A program made the position numbers and the translations under genes. The notes below the pieces were generated by a model, which saw nothing but the letters and a program-made list of their open reading frames with translations, was not told the DNA's origin and ran no database searches. From Kitasatospora sp. NBC_01250 (GTDB taxonomy: Bacteria > Actinomycetota > Actinomycetes > Streptomycetales > Streptomycetaceae), in assembly GCF_036226465.1 (NCBI RefSeq), contig NZ_CP108476.1:7626001-7690000 (forward strand): a stretch of 64,000 bases of DNA. The letters run 5' to 3'. Of the stretch, positions 1-8,638 are shown one piece after another. The stretch's first letter is position 1, and each line of letters begins with the position of its first letter.

Positions 1-327
1 CAGGGCGGCCGGGCGGCGATGCGCGAGCTGCTGGACCGCGTCCCGGACCTGGACGCCGTCTTCTGCGCCTCGGACGTGCTCGCCGCCGGCGCGCTCCAGG
101 TGCTGCGGGCGGCCGGCCGCCGGGTGCCGGAGGACGTGGCGCTTGTCGGCTTCGACGACTCGATCGTGGCCCGGCACACCGACCCCGCGCTGACCAGCGT
201 GCGGCAGCCGATCGAGCTGATGGGCCGCACGATGACCCGGTTGCTGCTGGACGAGATCGCCGACCCCGGGCGACCCGGCCGTCAACTGGTGATGCCCACC
301 GAGCTGGTGGTCCGCGACTCGGCCTGA
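1..327 (+). CDS. LacI-family transcriptional regulator, C-terminal part (gene starts before the window)
   Basis: The reading frame is open from the first base and ends in TGA. The visible 108 residues match the end of the periplasmic-binding-protein-like effector domain of LacI/GalR regulators. They include an FCASDVLAAGAL segment, a VGFDDS segment that normally borders the sugar pocket, and a TSVRQPIELMG segment followed by the usual LLLDEI helix. The DNA-binding N-terminus lies outside the window. Such proteins repress sugar-use operons and release DNA on binding a sugar. The nearest transporter (xylFGH) is 5 kb away behind unrelated genes, so its target cannot be told from here. Confidence 0.88.
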   Translation, partial: QGGRAAMRELLDRVPDLDAVFCASDVLAAGALQVLRAAGRRVPEDVALVGFDDSIVARHTDPALTSVRQPIELMGRTMTRLLLDEIADPGRPGRQLVMPTELVVRDSA

Positions 328-370
328 CGAATCGTCAGACGATGCCGGAGGGGGCCGGTCGCCGCGGGCC

Positions 371-952
371 CTACTGGTCGGTGTCCTGCCCGGTGCTGAA
401 CTGCCCGTTGAGGTCCGGGACGGTGCTCAGGATGGCCGGGGAGACCACGCCGAGCGCGTCCGTCGGGTAGGTCACGGCCTTGGCGGGCACGCTCACCTCG
501 ACGTAGGTGGCGCGCAGCGTGGTGGTGAAGCGGTAGCCGCCGTGGCCGTCGTTCTCCAGGTACCACTGGAGGCCGTCGACGTTCGGGCCGGTCGACTCCT
601 GGTTCGCCAGGATGTTGAGCGAGGCCGGCCGGGGCACCCCGCAGCGCAGCACGGTGCGGGGCGAGGTCTGCCAGACGGCCACGTAGCGGGAGCCCGCCGG
701 GTCGGCGCGCGGGTGGTCGACCATCGTGCTCGGCAGTGCCTTCATCAGCGCGGTGCAGTAGCCGGCCGACGTGGCGTCGGGTGTCGGTGCGGTGAGCGGC
801 GGCTGGTAGGTGCCGCCGCTCATCAGTACCGCTCCGGTGCAGCCGATCAGCACCACCGGAGCGGCCAGCCAGCGCACCGGCGCGGGCAGGGCCTGCAGAG
901 CGCGCAACGGGCGCTGGAATCGAGACACCGATCGATCGTAACCGGCCTCCAT
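371..952 (-). CDS. DUF3515-type membrane-anchored lipoprotein
   Basis: The 193-residue protein has a hydrophobic segment at about residues 25-47 containing a lipobox-like LIGC. This suggests lipid anchoring at Cys38 or a single membrane span. The outer domain has the pattern AGYCTALMKALP, WQTSPRTVLRCGVPRP and WYLENDGHGGYRFTTTLRATYVEVSVP, which I recognise as the actinobacterial DUF3515 family. Its two cysteines (in GYC and LRCG) could form a disulfide. Function is unknown for the family. The ATG at 952 is the longest start; a GTG at 928 is a possible alternative that keeps the hydrophobic segment. It is transcribed towards the LacI gene with only 43 bases between the two stops. Confidence 0.75.
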   Translation of the reverse strand: MEAGYDRSVSRFQRPLRALQALPAPVRWLAAPVVLIGCTGAVLMSGGTYQPPLTAPTPDATSAGYCTALMKALPSTMVDHPRADPAGSRYVAVWQTSPRTVLRCGVPRPASLNILANQESTGPNVDGLQWYLENDGHGGYRFTTTLRATYVEVSVPAKAVTYPTDALGVVSPAILSTVPDLNGQFSTGQDTDQ

Positions 953-1001
953 GAGCGCCGGCCGGGGCCCCTGCCCTGCGGTCCGCGTCCTGCGGTCCGC
1001 C

Positions 1002-1060
1002 CGGTCGGCGCGGGGGCTCGGCCGGTGCGGGTCGGTCGGCGCGGGGGCCGGCCGGTGCGC
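1002..1060. repeat. Imperfect tandem duplication of about 30 bp
   Basis: A GC-rich stretch beginning CGGTCGGCGCGGGGGC occurs at 1002 and again at 1033, each continuing into CGGCCGGTGCG. The two copies differ by about one base. It lies between the start of the DUF3515 gene and the stop of the yceI-like gene, in DNA without a gene. It looks like slippage rather than a functional array. Confidence 0.6.
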
Positions 1061-1074
1061 GGCAGCAGGCGTGG

Positions 1075-1629
1075 TCAGCCCTGGCGGATCGCCGAGACGT
1101 CGAACTCGAGCACGACCTTGTCGCCGACCAGTACCCCGCCGCCCTCCAGCGGGGCGTTCCAGGTGATGCCGTAGTCCTTGCGGCTGATCGTGGTGGAGCC
1201 CTCGAAGCCGAGCCGCAGGTTGCCGTAGGGGTCGCGGGCGCTGCCGTCGAACTCCACGTCCAGGCTGACGGGCCGGGTGACGTCCTTGATCGTCAGGTTG
1301 CCGGTCAGGCGGTAGCGGTCCCCGTCGAGTGCCTCGATGCCGGTGGAGGCGAAGACGATCTCGGGGAAGTTCGGCGCGTCCAGGAAGTCGTTGGTGCGCA
1401 GGTGGCCGTCGCGCTGCTCGTTGCCGGTGTCGATGCTGCCGGTCTTGATCGTCACGGTGGCAGTCGACTTGGCCGGGTCCGACCCGTCCAGGTGCGCGCT
1501 GCCCTCGAACTCCTTGAAATGGCCGCGGACCTTGGTGACCATCGCGTGCCGGGCCACGAACCCGATCCTGGTGTGGGCCGGGTCCAGCTGGTAGTCACCG
1601 GTCAGCTCGGTGAGCGGGGTGCTGCTCAT
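1075..1629 (-). CDS. YceI-family lipocalin-like protein
   Basis: The 184-residue protein shows the whole YceI fold pattern: a start of GDYQLDPAHTRIGFVARHAMVTKVRGHF, then GSAHLDG, STATVTIKTGSIDTGNEQRDGHLRTNDFLD, FASTGIE, LTGNLTIKDVTRPVSLDVEF and KDYGITWNAPLEGGGVLVGDKV. Family members bind long isoprenoid or amide lipids in a beta-barrel. There is no signal peptide, as is usual for the actinobacterial forms. The gene stands alone, with an ATG at 1629 preceded by GGAGGACG. Length is normal for the family. Confidence 0.9.
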   Translation of the reverse strand: MSSTPLTELTGDYQLDPAHTRIGFVARHAMVTKVRGHFKEFEGSAHLDGSDPAKSTATVTIKTGSIDTGNEQRDGHLRTNDFLDAPNFPEIVFASTGIEALDGDRYRLTGNLTIKDVTRPVSLDVEFDGSARDPYGNLRLGFEGSTTISRKDYGITWNAPLEGGGVLVGDKVVLEFDVSAIRQG

Positions 1630-1817
1630 GCGTCCTCCAGAGACGTCCGAATCATGGTGGGGCCGGAGTGCGGGCGGGGCGATCGCGGGGGCGGCCCGGC
1701 CCTGGTGTCCACCGTGACACGGCGGCGGGCGCGTCGGGGGCTGCGACCCGCGGGACCCGGGGCACCGCTGGTCACGCCTCGCCGGTGCTCAGGCCGCGCC
1801 GGTGCTCACGTGAGTGG

Positions 1818-2018
1818 TCATGCCTCGCCGGGCTCCGGCTCCACGGGCGGGGGACCGCCGGGCTGCGGCTCCCGGGGCTCGGGTCCTCCTGGCTCCGGCT
1901 GCCCGGGCTCGGGGCCGGGGACCGGTGGCCAGGGAGCGGGCGGTGCCGGGGCCGGCGGCCGGGGCTCCGGCGCGTACGGGGGAGCGGCGTCCGGATCCGA
2001 GGGGAAGGGGATGGACAT
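1818..2018 (-). CDS. Small proline-rich hypothetical protein
   Basis: A 66-codon frame starts at ATG 2018, preceded by a good ribosome site (GAGGTGAGG, then five bases). It ends in TGA at 1818. The product begins MSIPFPSDPD and is then almost entirely PEP/PGP/PAP runs, ending EPEPGEA, so it is predicted to be disordered and acidic. I know no function for it. Short proline-rich proteins of this kind can be linkers or surface proteins, but it has no signal peptide or membrane segment. The ribosome site supports translation. The low-complexity GC-rich sequence means it could also be a chance frame. Confidence 0.45.
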   Translation of the reverse strand: MSIPFPSDPDAAPPYAPEPRPPAPAPPAPWPPVPGPEPGQPEPGGPEPREPQPGGPPPVEPEPGEA

Positions 2019-2213
2019 GATCCTCACCTCGTCGGTCGCGTACCCGGTCGTGACCGCCTCAATCACCTCAGCCGCCTGGGCCCGCCTGGGGCGCCCGCGT
2101 TCCCTGGCCCTGGCCCCGGCCCCGGTCCGCCCGCGGTGCTTCGCGGGCGGACCACTAGAGTCCGTCCCGGCCGGTTGATCAAGGCCGGCCGGTCGGGCAA
2201 CGGGAGGGTGACC

Positions 2214-3557
2214 ATGCTGGACGGTTTGACGGATTTCTGCACCGAGGTGCTGGCGGAACACGACTGCCCGTCGGTCTCGGTGGCGGTGGCCGAGCACGGT
2301 GAGCCGGTGCTGGCCGAGGCGTACGGCTGGGCGGACCTCGCGGCCCGGCGCCCGGCCACGCCGCAGACCGCGTATTCGCTCAACTCCATCACCAAGACGT
2401 TCACCGCGATCGGCTGCTGCCTGGCGGCGGACGCGGGTCTGCTCGACCTGGACACCCCGGTGCCCGGCCCGTACGCCCGGCCGTACGCCTGGGCCGCGCC
2501 GTGGCCGGACCCGACGCTGCGCCAGCTGCTCCAGCACCGCGGTGGCCTGGGCGGCTACTACAACTTCGAGTACGCGGACGGGCCGCTGATCGACCCGGCC
2601 GGCTATCTGACGCTGCTGCGCGAGCCCGGCAGCGGCTTCGAGTACTCCAACCTCGGCTACCTGCAGGTGGGACGCCTGCTGGAGTCGGTCACCGGGCAGG
2701 CGCTGCCCGACTTCCTGCGCGAGCGCCTCTTCGAGCCGCTCGGCCTGCCCGGTCTGCGGCTCGGCGTCGACTGCCCGGGGCCCAGGGCCGAGCGCTACAC
2801 CGCGGACCGGCGCGCCTACCCCCTGTACCGCAGCGGCACGCCGGTCGCCTCGGCCGGCTGGGGGACGGCCGAGAACCTGGTGCTCCTCGCCCAGCGCTAC
2901 CCGGAGCTGCTGCGGCCCGGGACGCTGGCCGCGATGCACGCGGGGCAGCCGGTCAACGAGCACGTCGCCTACGGGCTGGGCTGGAACCTCGCGCGCGGGG
3001 CCGGTCCGGTGATCCACAGCCACGGCGGCGGAGGTGCCGGGGTGGCGGCGATGCTGTTGGCGGTGCCCGAGCTCGGGCTCTCGGTGGCGGTGCTCTGCAA
3101 CAGCACCGACAAGACCGCGCGGGACAAGGTGATCGACCATGTGATGGGCGAGCTGGTCCCGGGGTACCGGCCGGAGCTGATCGCGCCGATGACGCCCGAG
3201 CCGGTGCTGGCGATGGAACTGCCCGCGGGCCGGTGGGCGGGCACGGTCGCGGTGCCCGGCGGTGCGCTGCCGGTGGAGCTGGGGATCCTGGCGGACGGCC
3301 GGATCGAGGTCGGGCTGCCCGGCGCCGGCCGGGCGACGGTGCCCGCGGTGGCCTCGCGGAGCTGGGCGCTGCGGGCCGCCGTTCCGCTCCAGCTGCCCAC
3401 GCCGGACGCGCGGTTGAACACCCCGGCGATGGTGCTCGAACTGCGGGCCGCGCAGGAGCGGTTGACCGGGGTGCTGCGCACGTACAAGGACGGCGACCGC
3501 GAGGGCTGGTACGGAAACTACCTGACCCACCCGGTGGAGCTGGTCGAGCACTCCTGA
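2214..3557 (+). CDS. Serine hydrolase, class C beta-lactamase/DD-peptidase family
   Basis: The 447-residue protein carries the three signatures of serine beta-lactamase/penicillin-binding-protein folds: S-x-x-K in NSITKTF (about residue 62), Y-x-N in FEYSNLGYL (about 145) and an HGG triad box in HSHGGGGAG (about 267). No signal peptide is visible at the chosen ATG, which follows GGGAGGGTGACC. It is therefore probably a cytoplasmic esterase-type member rather than a secreted antibiotic-destroying enzyme. The last third (after about residue 330) is a small beta-rich extension typical of this esterase group. The gene stands alone; substrate is unknown. Confidence 0.85.
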   Translation: MLDGLTDFCTEVLAEHDCPSVSVAVAEHGEPVLAEAYGWADLAARRPATPQTAYSLNSITKTFTAIGCCLAADAGLLDLDTPVPGPYARPYAWAAPWPDPTLRQLLQHRGGLGGYYNFEYADGPLIDPAGYLTLLREPGSGFEYSNLGYLQVGRLLESVTGQALPDFLRERLFEPLGLPGLRLGVDCPGPRAERYTADRRAYPLYRSGTPVASAGWGTAENLVLLAQRYPELLRPGTLAAMHAGQPVNEHVAYGLGWNLARGAGPVIHSHGGGGAGVAAMLLAVPELGLSVAVLCNSTDKTARDKVIDHVMGELVPGYRPELIAPMTPEPVLAMELPAGRWAGTVAVPGGALPVELGILADGRIEVGLPGAGRATVPAVASRSWALRAAVPLQLPTPDARLNTPAMVLELRAAQERLTGVLRTYKDGDREGWYGNYLTHPVELVEHS

Positions 3558-3584
3558 AACGGCCTGTGGCCAGAGGAAGTGACG

Positions 3585-3785
3585 ATGCATCAGATAAGAC
3601 CGGCGCGGGAGAGCGACGCTGCCGAACTCGGATGGGTTCAGCTCGCGGCCTGGTTGGCGGCCTGTCCCAATCCGGCGGCCGGCGAACGCGAGCTGTGGAA
3701 GGGCCGGTTGCCCAACGTGCGGATGCGTCGCGCCGCTGATGGCGCAGTGCCCGCCGACGCTGGTGGCGGTGCGCTGTGACGGTCT
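3585..3785 (+). pseudogene. Remnant of a GNAT N-acetyltransferase
   Basis: A frame from ATG 3585, after the ribosome site AGAGGAAG, encodes MHQIRPARESDAAELGWVQ. This is the usual first strand and helix of a GNAT acetyltransferase. The frame continues to a stop at 3779 but is only 64 residues long. Near its end another frame reads LMAQCPPTLVAVRCDG, which is the expected next strand of such an enzyme. This is consistent with a frameshift and loss of the rest, including the acetyl-CoA-binding part. The reading is by eye; a short intact gene of unknown function is the alternative. Confidence 0.45.
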
Positions 3786-3821
3786 AGCGTCAGGGCCCCC
3801 GACCAAAGGAAGTGGGCCGCC

Positions 3822-4244
3822 ATGGAGTTGACCGCCGACCCCACCCCGCTGGAGCTCTACCGCGCCTGGAACGATCGCCTGCTGGCCGGTGACATCAAGG
3901 GTGCCGCCGAACTGATCGACGCCGAGCACTGGTTGGAGAAGTGTCTCGGACTGACCGAGTGGCTCACCGACTTCGAGGTCGCCGTGGGCCACTACGTCAA
4001 GAACATGGTCACGCCCTGGGCCGACCTGTCGATGACGGAGGAGGAGGTGGTGGAGGGCGCCGACGCCGTCACGGTGCGCTTCCGGGTGGAGGCCACTCAT
4101 GTCGGCGAGTTCCTCGGCCTCCCCGCGACCGAGCGCCGGGTCGCCTTCCAGGTCATCCGGATCGTGCGGGTGGCCGGCGGCCGGGTGACCGGGCAGTGGG
4201 CCCAGTTGGACCTGTGGGGCATCCACCAGCAGCTCACGCAGTAG
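3822..4244 (+). CDS. SnoaL-like (NTF2-fold) protein
   Basis: The 140-residue protein has the size and layout of SnoaL-type polyketide cyclase/ester cyclase proteins: an N-terminal helix (PLELYRAWNDRLLAGDIKGAAELID), a central segment ending in VTVRFRVEATHVGEFLGLPATERRVAF, and the terminal strand IVRVAGGRVTGQWAQLDLWGIHQQL. The last part matches the G(R)(I)xxxW pattern where catalytic or structural residues usually sit. The start follows AAAGGAAGTGGGCC. It is likely an ordinary stand-alone enzyme of unknown substrate. No polyketide genes are nearby. Confidence 0.8.
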   Translation: MELTADPTPLELYRAWNDRLLAGDIKGAAELIDAEHWLEKCLGLTEWLTDFEVAVGHYVKNMVTPWADLSMTEEEVVEGADAVTVRFRVEATHVGEFLGLPATERRVAFQVIRIVRVAGGRVTGQWAQLDLWGIHQQLTQ

Positions 4245-4274
4245 CGTAAGGGAAGGGACCGGACGGAAGGCGGG

Positions 4275-4967
4275 GTGGCGCGGGTGCGCAGGTACGGGCG
4301 AGCGGTGGCGGGGGTGGCCGCCGTGCTGGCGTTGGGGTTCATGGTCCACGGCGTGCGCGGCGGTGACCACGGCAGCGCCGGCGCGGGCCCGGCCGCCGGC
4401 TCGCCCGCCCCGGGATCCTCCACCGCGCCGGGCGGCAGCGCAGCGGGCGCGGGCACCGCCGTCCCCGTGCCCAGCGCCTCCAGCTACGACCCCGCCCAGT
4501 ACGCCGCCCAGGTCAAGGCCCGGGCCGGGCAGGCCGGGATCGATCCGCAGCTGCTGATGGCGATCCTCTACAACGAGTCCTACAAGCCGCACGACCCGGC
4601 CGCGGAACGCGCCTGGCAGGCGCTCAAGCCCGACGCCGCCTTCGGGATCGCCAACATGCACCGGGCCGCCTTCGACGACACCAAGGCCGGCCGGGACTTC
4701 GCCGGCCGGCAGTGGGAGCAGCTGCCCGACGACCCGGACCTCGCGATCGAGGCGGCGGCCTGGTTCCTGCACGACCTGGGCACCCAGCTGCCCGCGCACC
4801 CGGCCACCTCGCTCGACCGGGACGAGCTGCTGGCGCTGGGCTACAACGCCGGGGCCGGCAACATGCTGGCCTTCGCCCGCGGCACCTCGCCCGGCCCGGC
4901 GGCCCGCACCTACCTGGACCAGCTGCACGCCAACTGGGACAAGGCGGCGGCGGCCCTCAAGCAGTAG
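4275..4967 (+). CDS. Exported SLT-type lytic transglycosylase-like protein
   Basis: The 230-residue protein has a signal-like N-terminus (RRYGRAVAGVAAVLALGFMVHGV). A Gly/Ala/Pro/Ser linker runs to about residue 70, followed by an SLT-like domain. The catalytic glutamate is probably in MAILYNESYKP (about residue 100), and FGIANMHRAAF, AAAWFLHDL and LLALGYNAGAGNML correspond to the later lysozyme-fold motifs. Members cut peptidoglycan glycan strands at the cell wall. GTG 4275 follows GGACGGAAGGCG. The gene lies 30 bases after the SnoaL-like gene and could be cotranscribed with it. Confidence 0.8.
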   Translation: MARVRRYGRAVAGVAAVLALGFMVHGVRGGDHGSAGAGPAAGSPAPGSSTAPGGSAAGAGTAVPVPSASSYDPAQYAAQVKARAGQAGIDPQLLMAILYNESYKPHDPAAERAWQALKPDAAFGIANMHRAAFDDTKAGRDFAGRQWEQLPDDPDLAIEAAAWFLHDLGTQLPAHPATSLDRDELLALGYNAGAGNMLAFARGTSPGPAARTYLDQLHANWDKAAAALKQ

Positions 4968-5162
4968 CCGGCCCGGCGGCCCGGTGCGGTGGCCGAACCG
5001 CTGAGGCCTCCTCACCCCGGCCCCGGCGGGCCCCGGCGGTGGAACCTGACCTGCCATCATCGGAGGGATGCCGCTCCTCGTTCGGCGCAGCCCGGCTCGT
5101 GCCGTCGGTGCCCTGTTCGCAGACTCGGTCACGGGGGAGACCGGGACCACGAGAGGCATCCG

Positions 5163-6263
5163 ATGAAGATCGTTCTGCGCCGGGCGGCCGTTGCCACCAC
5201 CATCCTCGGTCTGGCCGTCGGCGCGAGCGCCTGCGGCAGCGCCAAGAAGTCCACCAGCAGCGCGGGTGCGAGCAGCTCGACGGCCGCGCTGAAGATTGGG
5301 CTGCTGCTGCCGGAGTCCAAGACGACCCGCTACGAGCAGTTCGACAAGCCGCTGATCGAGGCCCGGATCAAGCAGCTGGCCCCGAACGCGACGGTCGACT
5401 ACTACAACGCCAACCAGGACGCCACGGTCCAGCAGACCCAGGTGGACACCGCCCTCACCAAGGGCGACCAGGTGCTGATCCTGGACGCGGTGGACGCCAA
5501 GGCGATCCAGTCCTCGGTGCAGAAGGCCCACGACGCGGGGGTCAAGGTGGTCGCCTACGACCGGCTGGCGCAGGGGCCGGTCGATGCCTACGTCTCCTTC
5601 GACAACACCAAGGTGGGCCAGCTCCAGGGGCAGGCGCTGGTCGCCGCGGTCGGCGGCAAGTCGGGCAGCGGCGAGATCATCATGATCAACGGCTCGCCCA
5701 CCGACCCGAACGCCGCGCAGTTCAAGGCCGGTGCGCACAGCGCGATCGACGGCAAGCTGAAGATCGGCAAGGAGTACGACACGCCGAACTGGGACCCGAA
5801 CAACGCCAACCAGGAGGCCGCCGCCGCGATCACCGCGCTGGGCGCGCAGAACGTGGTCGGCGTCTACTCCGCCAACGACGGCATGGCCGCGGGTATCGCC
5901 ACCGCGCTCAAGGCCGCCAACCTGAGCGTGCCGCTGACCGGTCAGGACGCCCAGTTGGACGCGGTGCAGCGGATCCTGGCCGGCACCCAGACGATGTCGA
6001 TCTACAAGCCCTACAAGCCGGAGGCGGACACCGCCGGCACCATGGCGGTCGACCTCGCCACCGGCACCGCGATCGCCGCCTCGGTGGCCCCGACCACCGC
6101 GACCAGCGGCAGCGGCACCAAGGTGAAGTCCGAGCTGATCACCCCGACCGTGCTGACCAAGGACAACATCAAGACCACCGTGGTGGCCGACGGCCTCTAC
6201 ACGGTGCCGCAGATCTGCACCCCCGACTTCGCCGCCGACTGCACCGCGGCCGGGCTGCAGTAG
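5163..6263 (+). CDS. xylF: Sugar ABC transporter substrate-binding lipoprotein, xylose type
   Basis: The 366-residue protein begins with a lipoprotein signal (RRAAVATTILGLAVGASACGS), with the lipid-bearing cysteine at about residue 22. The mature part is a class-B periplasmic binding protein: IGLLLPESKTTRYEQFDKPL, YNANQDATVQQTQVDTAL, VLILDAVDAKAI, VKVVAYDRL, INGSPTDPNAAQFKAGAH and YSANDGMAAGIATAL follow XylF/RbsB order, and the YDRL plus SPTDPNA segments are XylF-like. It delivers D-xylose or a related sugar to XylGH encoded just downstream. The ATG follows GAGAGGCATCCG. Confidence 0.88.
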   Translation: MKIVLRRAAVATTILGLAVGASACGSAKKSTSSAGASSSTAALKIGLLLPESKTTRYEQFDKPLIEARIKQLAPNATVDYYNANQDATVQQTQVDTALTKGDQVLILDAVDAKAIQSSVQKAHDAGVKVVAYDRLAQGPVDAYVSFDNTKVGQLQGQALVAAVGGKSGSGEIIMINGSPTDPNAAQFKAGAHSAIDGKLKIGKEYDTPNWDPNNANQEAAAAITALGAQNVVGVYSANDGMAAGIATALKAANLSVPLTGQDAQLDAVQRILAGTQTMSIYKPYKPEADTAGTMAVDLATGTAIAASVAPTTATSGSGTKVKSELITPTVLTKDNIKTTVVADGLYTVPQICTPDFAADCTAAGLQ

Positions 6264-6360
6264 CCGCGCACGCGGGTGAGGCGACCCGGCGGCTCCCTGG
6301 TGGGCCGCTCGGGGCAAGGGCGGCGGGCCGGGTGGCAGAGGGCGGAAGGGAGCGGCTGCG

Positions 6361-7146
6361 ATGGCAGGCGAAGGTCGACCGGTGCTGGCCCTGCGCGGGG
6401 TCTCCAAGCGGTTCGGTGCGGTGCAGGCACTGACCGACATCGAGCTGGAGGTACGCACGGGGGAAGTGCTCGCGCTGGTCGGTGACAACGGCGCGGGCAA
6501 GTCGACCCTGGTCAAGGCGATCGCCGGGGTCAACCAGCCGGACGAGGGCGTGATCGAGTGGCAGGGCCGCCCGGTCTCCGTCCACCGGCCGCAGGACGCC
6601 CAGCACCTGGGGATCGCCACCGTCTACCAGGACCTCGCGCTCTGCGACAACCTGGACGTGGTCGGCAACCTCTTCCTCGGGCGCGAGCTGAAGCGGTTCG
6701 GGGTGCTGGACGAGGTCGCGATGGAGCAGCGCTCGCGCGCGCTGCTGGACACCCTGTCGATCCGGATCCCCAGTGTCCGGATCCCGATCGCCTCGCTCTC
6801 CGGCGGTCAGCGCCAGGTGGTCGCGATCGCCCGCTCGCTGATCGGTTCGCCCAAGGTGGTCATCCTGGACGAGCCGACCGCGGCGCTCGGCGTCGAGCAG
6901 ACCGCGCAGGTCCTGGACCTGGTCGAGCGGCTGCGCGAGCAGGGCCTCGGGGTGATCCTGATCAGTCACAACATGGCCGATGTGATGGCCGTCGCGGACC
7001 GCGTCGCGGTCCTGCGGCTGGGCCGCAACAACGGGGTCTTCGACCGGCGCTCGACCAGCCAGGAACAGATCATCTCGGCCATCACCGGCGCCACGGACAA
7101 CGCCGTGACCCGCCGCCAGGCCCGCGGGACGGAGGGCACCCAGTGA
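6361..7146 (+). CDS. xylG: Sugar ABC transporter ATP-binding protein, xylose type
   Basis: The 261-residue protein is a single ATPase unit with Walker A GDNGAGKST (about residue 43), Q-loop TVYQDLALCDNL, signature LSGGQRQ (about 145) and Walker B VVILDEPTAALG. E. coli XylG is a double-length ATPase. This half-length form, common in actinobacteria, must dimerise. The ATG follows GGAAGGGAGCGGCTGCG. Its TGA overlaps the GTG start of the permease gene by four bases, so the two proteins are probably made in coupled fashion. Confidence 0.9.
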   Translation: MAGEGRPVLALRGVSKRFGAVQALTDIELEVRTGEVLALVGDNGAGKSTLVKAIAGVNQPDEGVIEWQGRPVSVHRPQDAQHLGIATVYQDLALCDNLDVVGNLFLGRELKRFGVLDEVAMEQRSRALLDTLSIRIPSVRIPIASLSGGQRQVVAIARSLIGSPKVVILDEPTAALGVEQTAQVLDLVERLREQGLGVILISHNMADVMAVADRVAVLRLGRNNGVFDRRSTSQEQIISAITGATDNAVTRRQARGTEGTQ

Positions 7147-8516
7147 GCGACGACCCCAGCACCCCGCCCGAGGGCGGGCGCTTCGAGGAGGGCCGTTTCG
7201 AGGAGGGCCGCCACGAGGAGCGGCGCCACCAGCTGCCCGAGGACGCGATGCCCACCGGCGGGGTCAACGCGCCGGTCCCGGTGGCCGCCGAGGCGATCCC
7301 GGCGGTGGACCCGCGGCTGATCGTCCGCCAGGAGGGCCTCAAGGGCTACCTCGGTGAGTTCCGCCGCCGGATCAGCAGCGGTGAACTCGGTTCGCTGCCG
7401 GTGGTGCTGGCGCTGGTCGTGATCTGGGCCGTGTTCGGCAGCCTGAACAGCAGCTTCCTGTCCGCGCAGAACCTCTCCAACCTCTCCCAGCAGATCGTCG
7501 GCACGGGGATGATCGCGATCGGCGTGGTCTTCGTGCTGCTGCTCGGCGAGATCGACCTGTCGGTCGGTTCGGTCAGCGGCCTGTGCGCGGCGATCTACGC
7601 GGTGCTGGAGGTCACCCACGGGGTGAACCAGTGGGTGGCGCTCATCGTGGCGCTCGCGGGCGGCGCGGTGGTCGGCTTCATCCAGGGCACCTTCTTCGCC
7701 CGGATCGGGGTGCCCGCCTTCGTGGTCACCCTGGCCGGCAACCTGGGCTGGAACGGGCTGATGCTCCAGGTGCTCGGCGCCAACGGCACGGTCAACCTCT
7801 CCGGCCGCGACATCGTCTCGCGGCTCTACAGCACCATCTACGGGCAGCAGATCGCCGCCTACGGGCTGGCCACGGCCGGCGTGGTGCTCTTCCTGGCCGC
7901 CTCGCTGCTGGACTCCGCCCGGCGCCGCAAGGCCGGCGTGCCGTCCCGGCCGGTCGCCGAGATCGCGCTGCGCACCGTCGCGCTCGCCGTGGTCAGCTAC
8001 CTCGCCGCCTACACCCTGAACCAGTACAAGGGCCTGCCGCTGGCGCTGCTGGTCTTCCTGGTCTTCATCGTGGCGCTGGACTTCGTGCTGCGCCGCACCG
8101 GTTACGGGCGCAAGGTCTTCGCGCTCGGCGGCAACATCGAGGGTGCCCGCCGGGCGGGCATCAACGTGGTCTGGACCCGGATCTCGGTCTTCACCATCTG
8201 CTCGACCATGGCGGCCGTCGGCGGCCTCTTCCTGGCCGCGCAGATCCAGTCCGCGAGCCAGACCTCGGGCGGCGGCAACCTGCTGATGAACGCGATCGCG
8301 GCGGCCGTCATCGGCGGCACCAGCCTCTTCGGCGGGCGCGGCACGACCTGGTCGGCGCTGCTGGGCGCGCTGGTGATCGGCTCGATCCAGTCGGGGATGA
8401 ACATCGAGGGGCTGAGCAACGCCATCCAGTTCATGATCACCGGTGCCGTGCTGCTCGCCGCGGTGGTCATCGACTCGCTGGCCCGGCGCACCCAGAAGGC
8501 GGCGGGACGCGCCTGA
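7143..8516 (+). CDS. xylH: Sugar ABC transporter permease, xylose type
   Basis: The 457-residue protein starts at GTG 7143 inside the xylG stop. It has a hydrophilic N-terminal 70 residues with a repeated EEGRFEEGR motif, then about ten hydrophobic spans. The loop VFALGGNIEGARRAGINVVWTR (about residue 325) is the ATPase-contacting region of the BPD_transp_2 permease family, and AAAVIGGTSLFGGRGT follows. The extra spans and YTLNQYKGLPLALL insertion match XylH rather than RbsC. It closes the xylFGH operon; a strong hairpin follows at 8639. Confidence 0.9.
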   Translation: MSDDPSTPPEGGRFEEGRFEEGRHEERRHQLPEDAMPTGGVNAPVPVAAEAIPAVDPRLIVRQEGLKGYLGEFRRRISSGELGSLPVVLALVVIWAVFGSLNSSFLSAQNLSNLSQQIVGTGMIAIGVVFVLLLGEIDLSVGSVSGLCAAIYAVLEVTHGVNQWVALIVALAGGAVVGFIQGTFFARIGVPAFVVTLAGNLGWNGLMLQVLGANGTVNLSGRDIVSRLYSTIYGQQIAAYGLATAGVVLFLAASLLDSARRRKAGVPSRPVAEIALRTVALAVVSYLAAYTLNQYKGLPLALLVFLVFIVALDFVLRRTGYGRKVFALGGNIEGARRAGINVVWTRISVFTICSTMAAVGGLFLAAQIQSASQTSGGGNLLMNAIAAAVIGGTSLFGGRGTTWSALLGALVIGSIQSGMNIEGLSNAIQFMITGAVLLAAVVIDSLARRTQKAAGRA

Positions 8517-8582
8517 GCGCCCGTCATGGTCCGGCTTTCGGACGGGTGGTAACCGTTCCGCTTCCGAAGGATCACGGATCGG

Positions 8583-8614
8583 TGTAACCAAACCTCGGTG
8601 CCGACGCGTTCTTA
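8583..8614 (+). promoter_or_regulatory. Candidate ECF-sigma-type promoter
   Basis: TGTAACC at 8583-8589 is followed after 17 bases by CGTTCTTA at 8607-8614. An AAC-type -35 element with a CGT-type -10 element at this spacing is usual for ECF sigma factors of streptomycetes. It points rightwards, but a strong hairpin lies 25 bases downstream, so any transcript might be short or attenuated. Confidence 0.3.
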
Positions 8615-8638
8615 GGTGTGAGCGGCGCGAGAGCCGCC

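Noticed and set aside
1818..6620. A 1600-residue minus-strand frame
   Set aside because: It runs opposite xylF, the transglycosylase and the serine hydrolase. Only its last 66 codons, with their own ribosome site, look like a possible gene, and these are listed separately.
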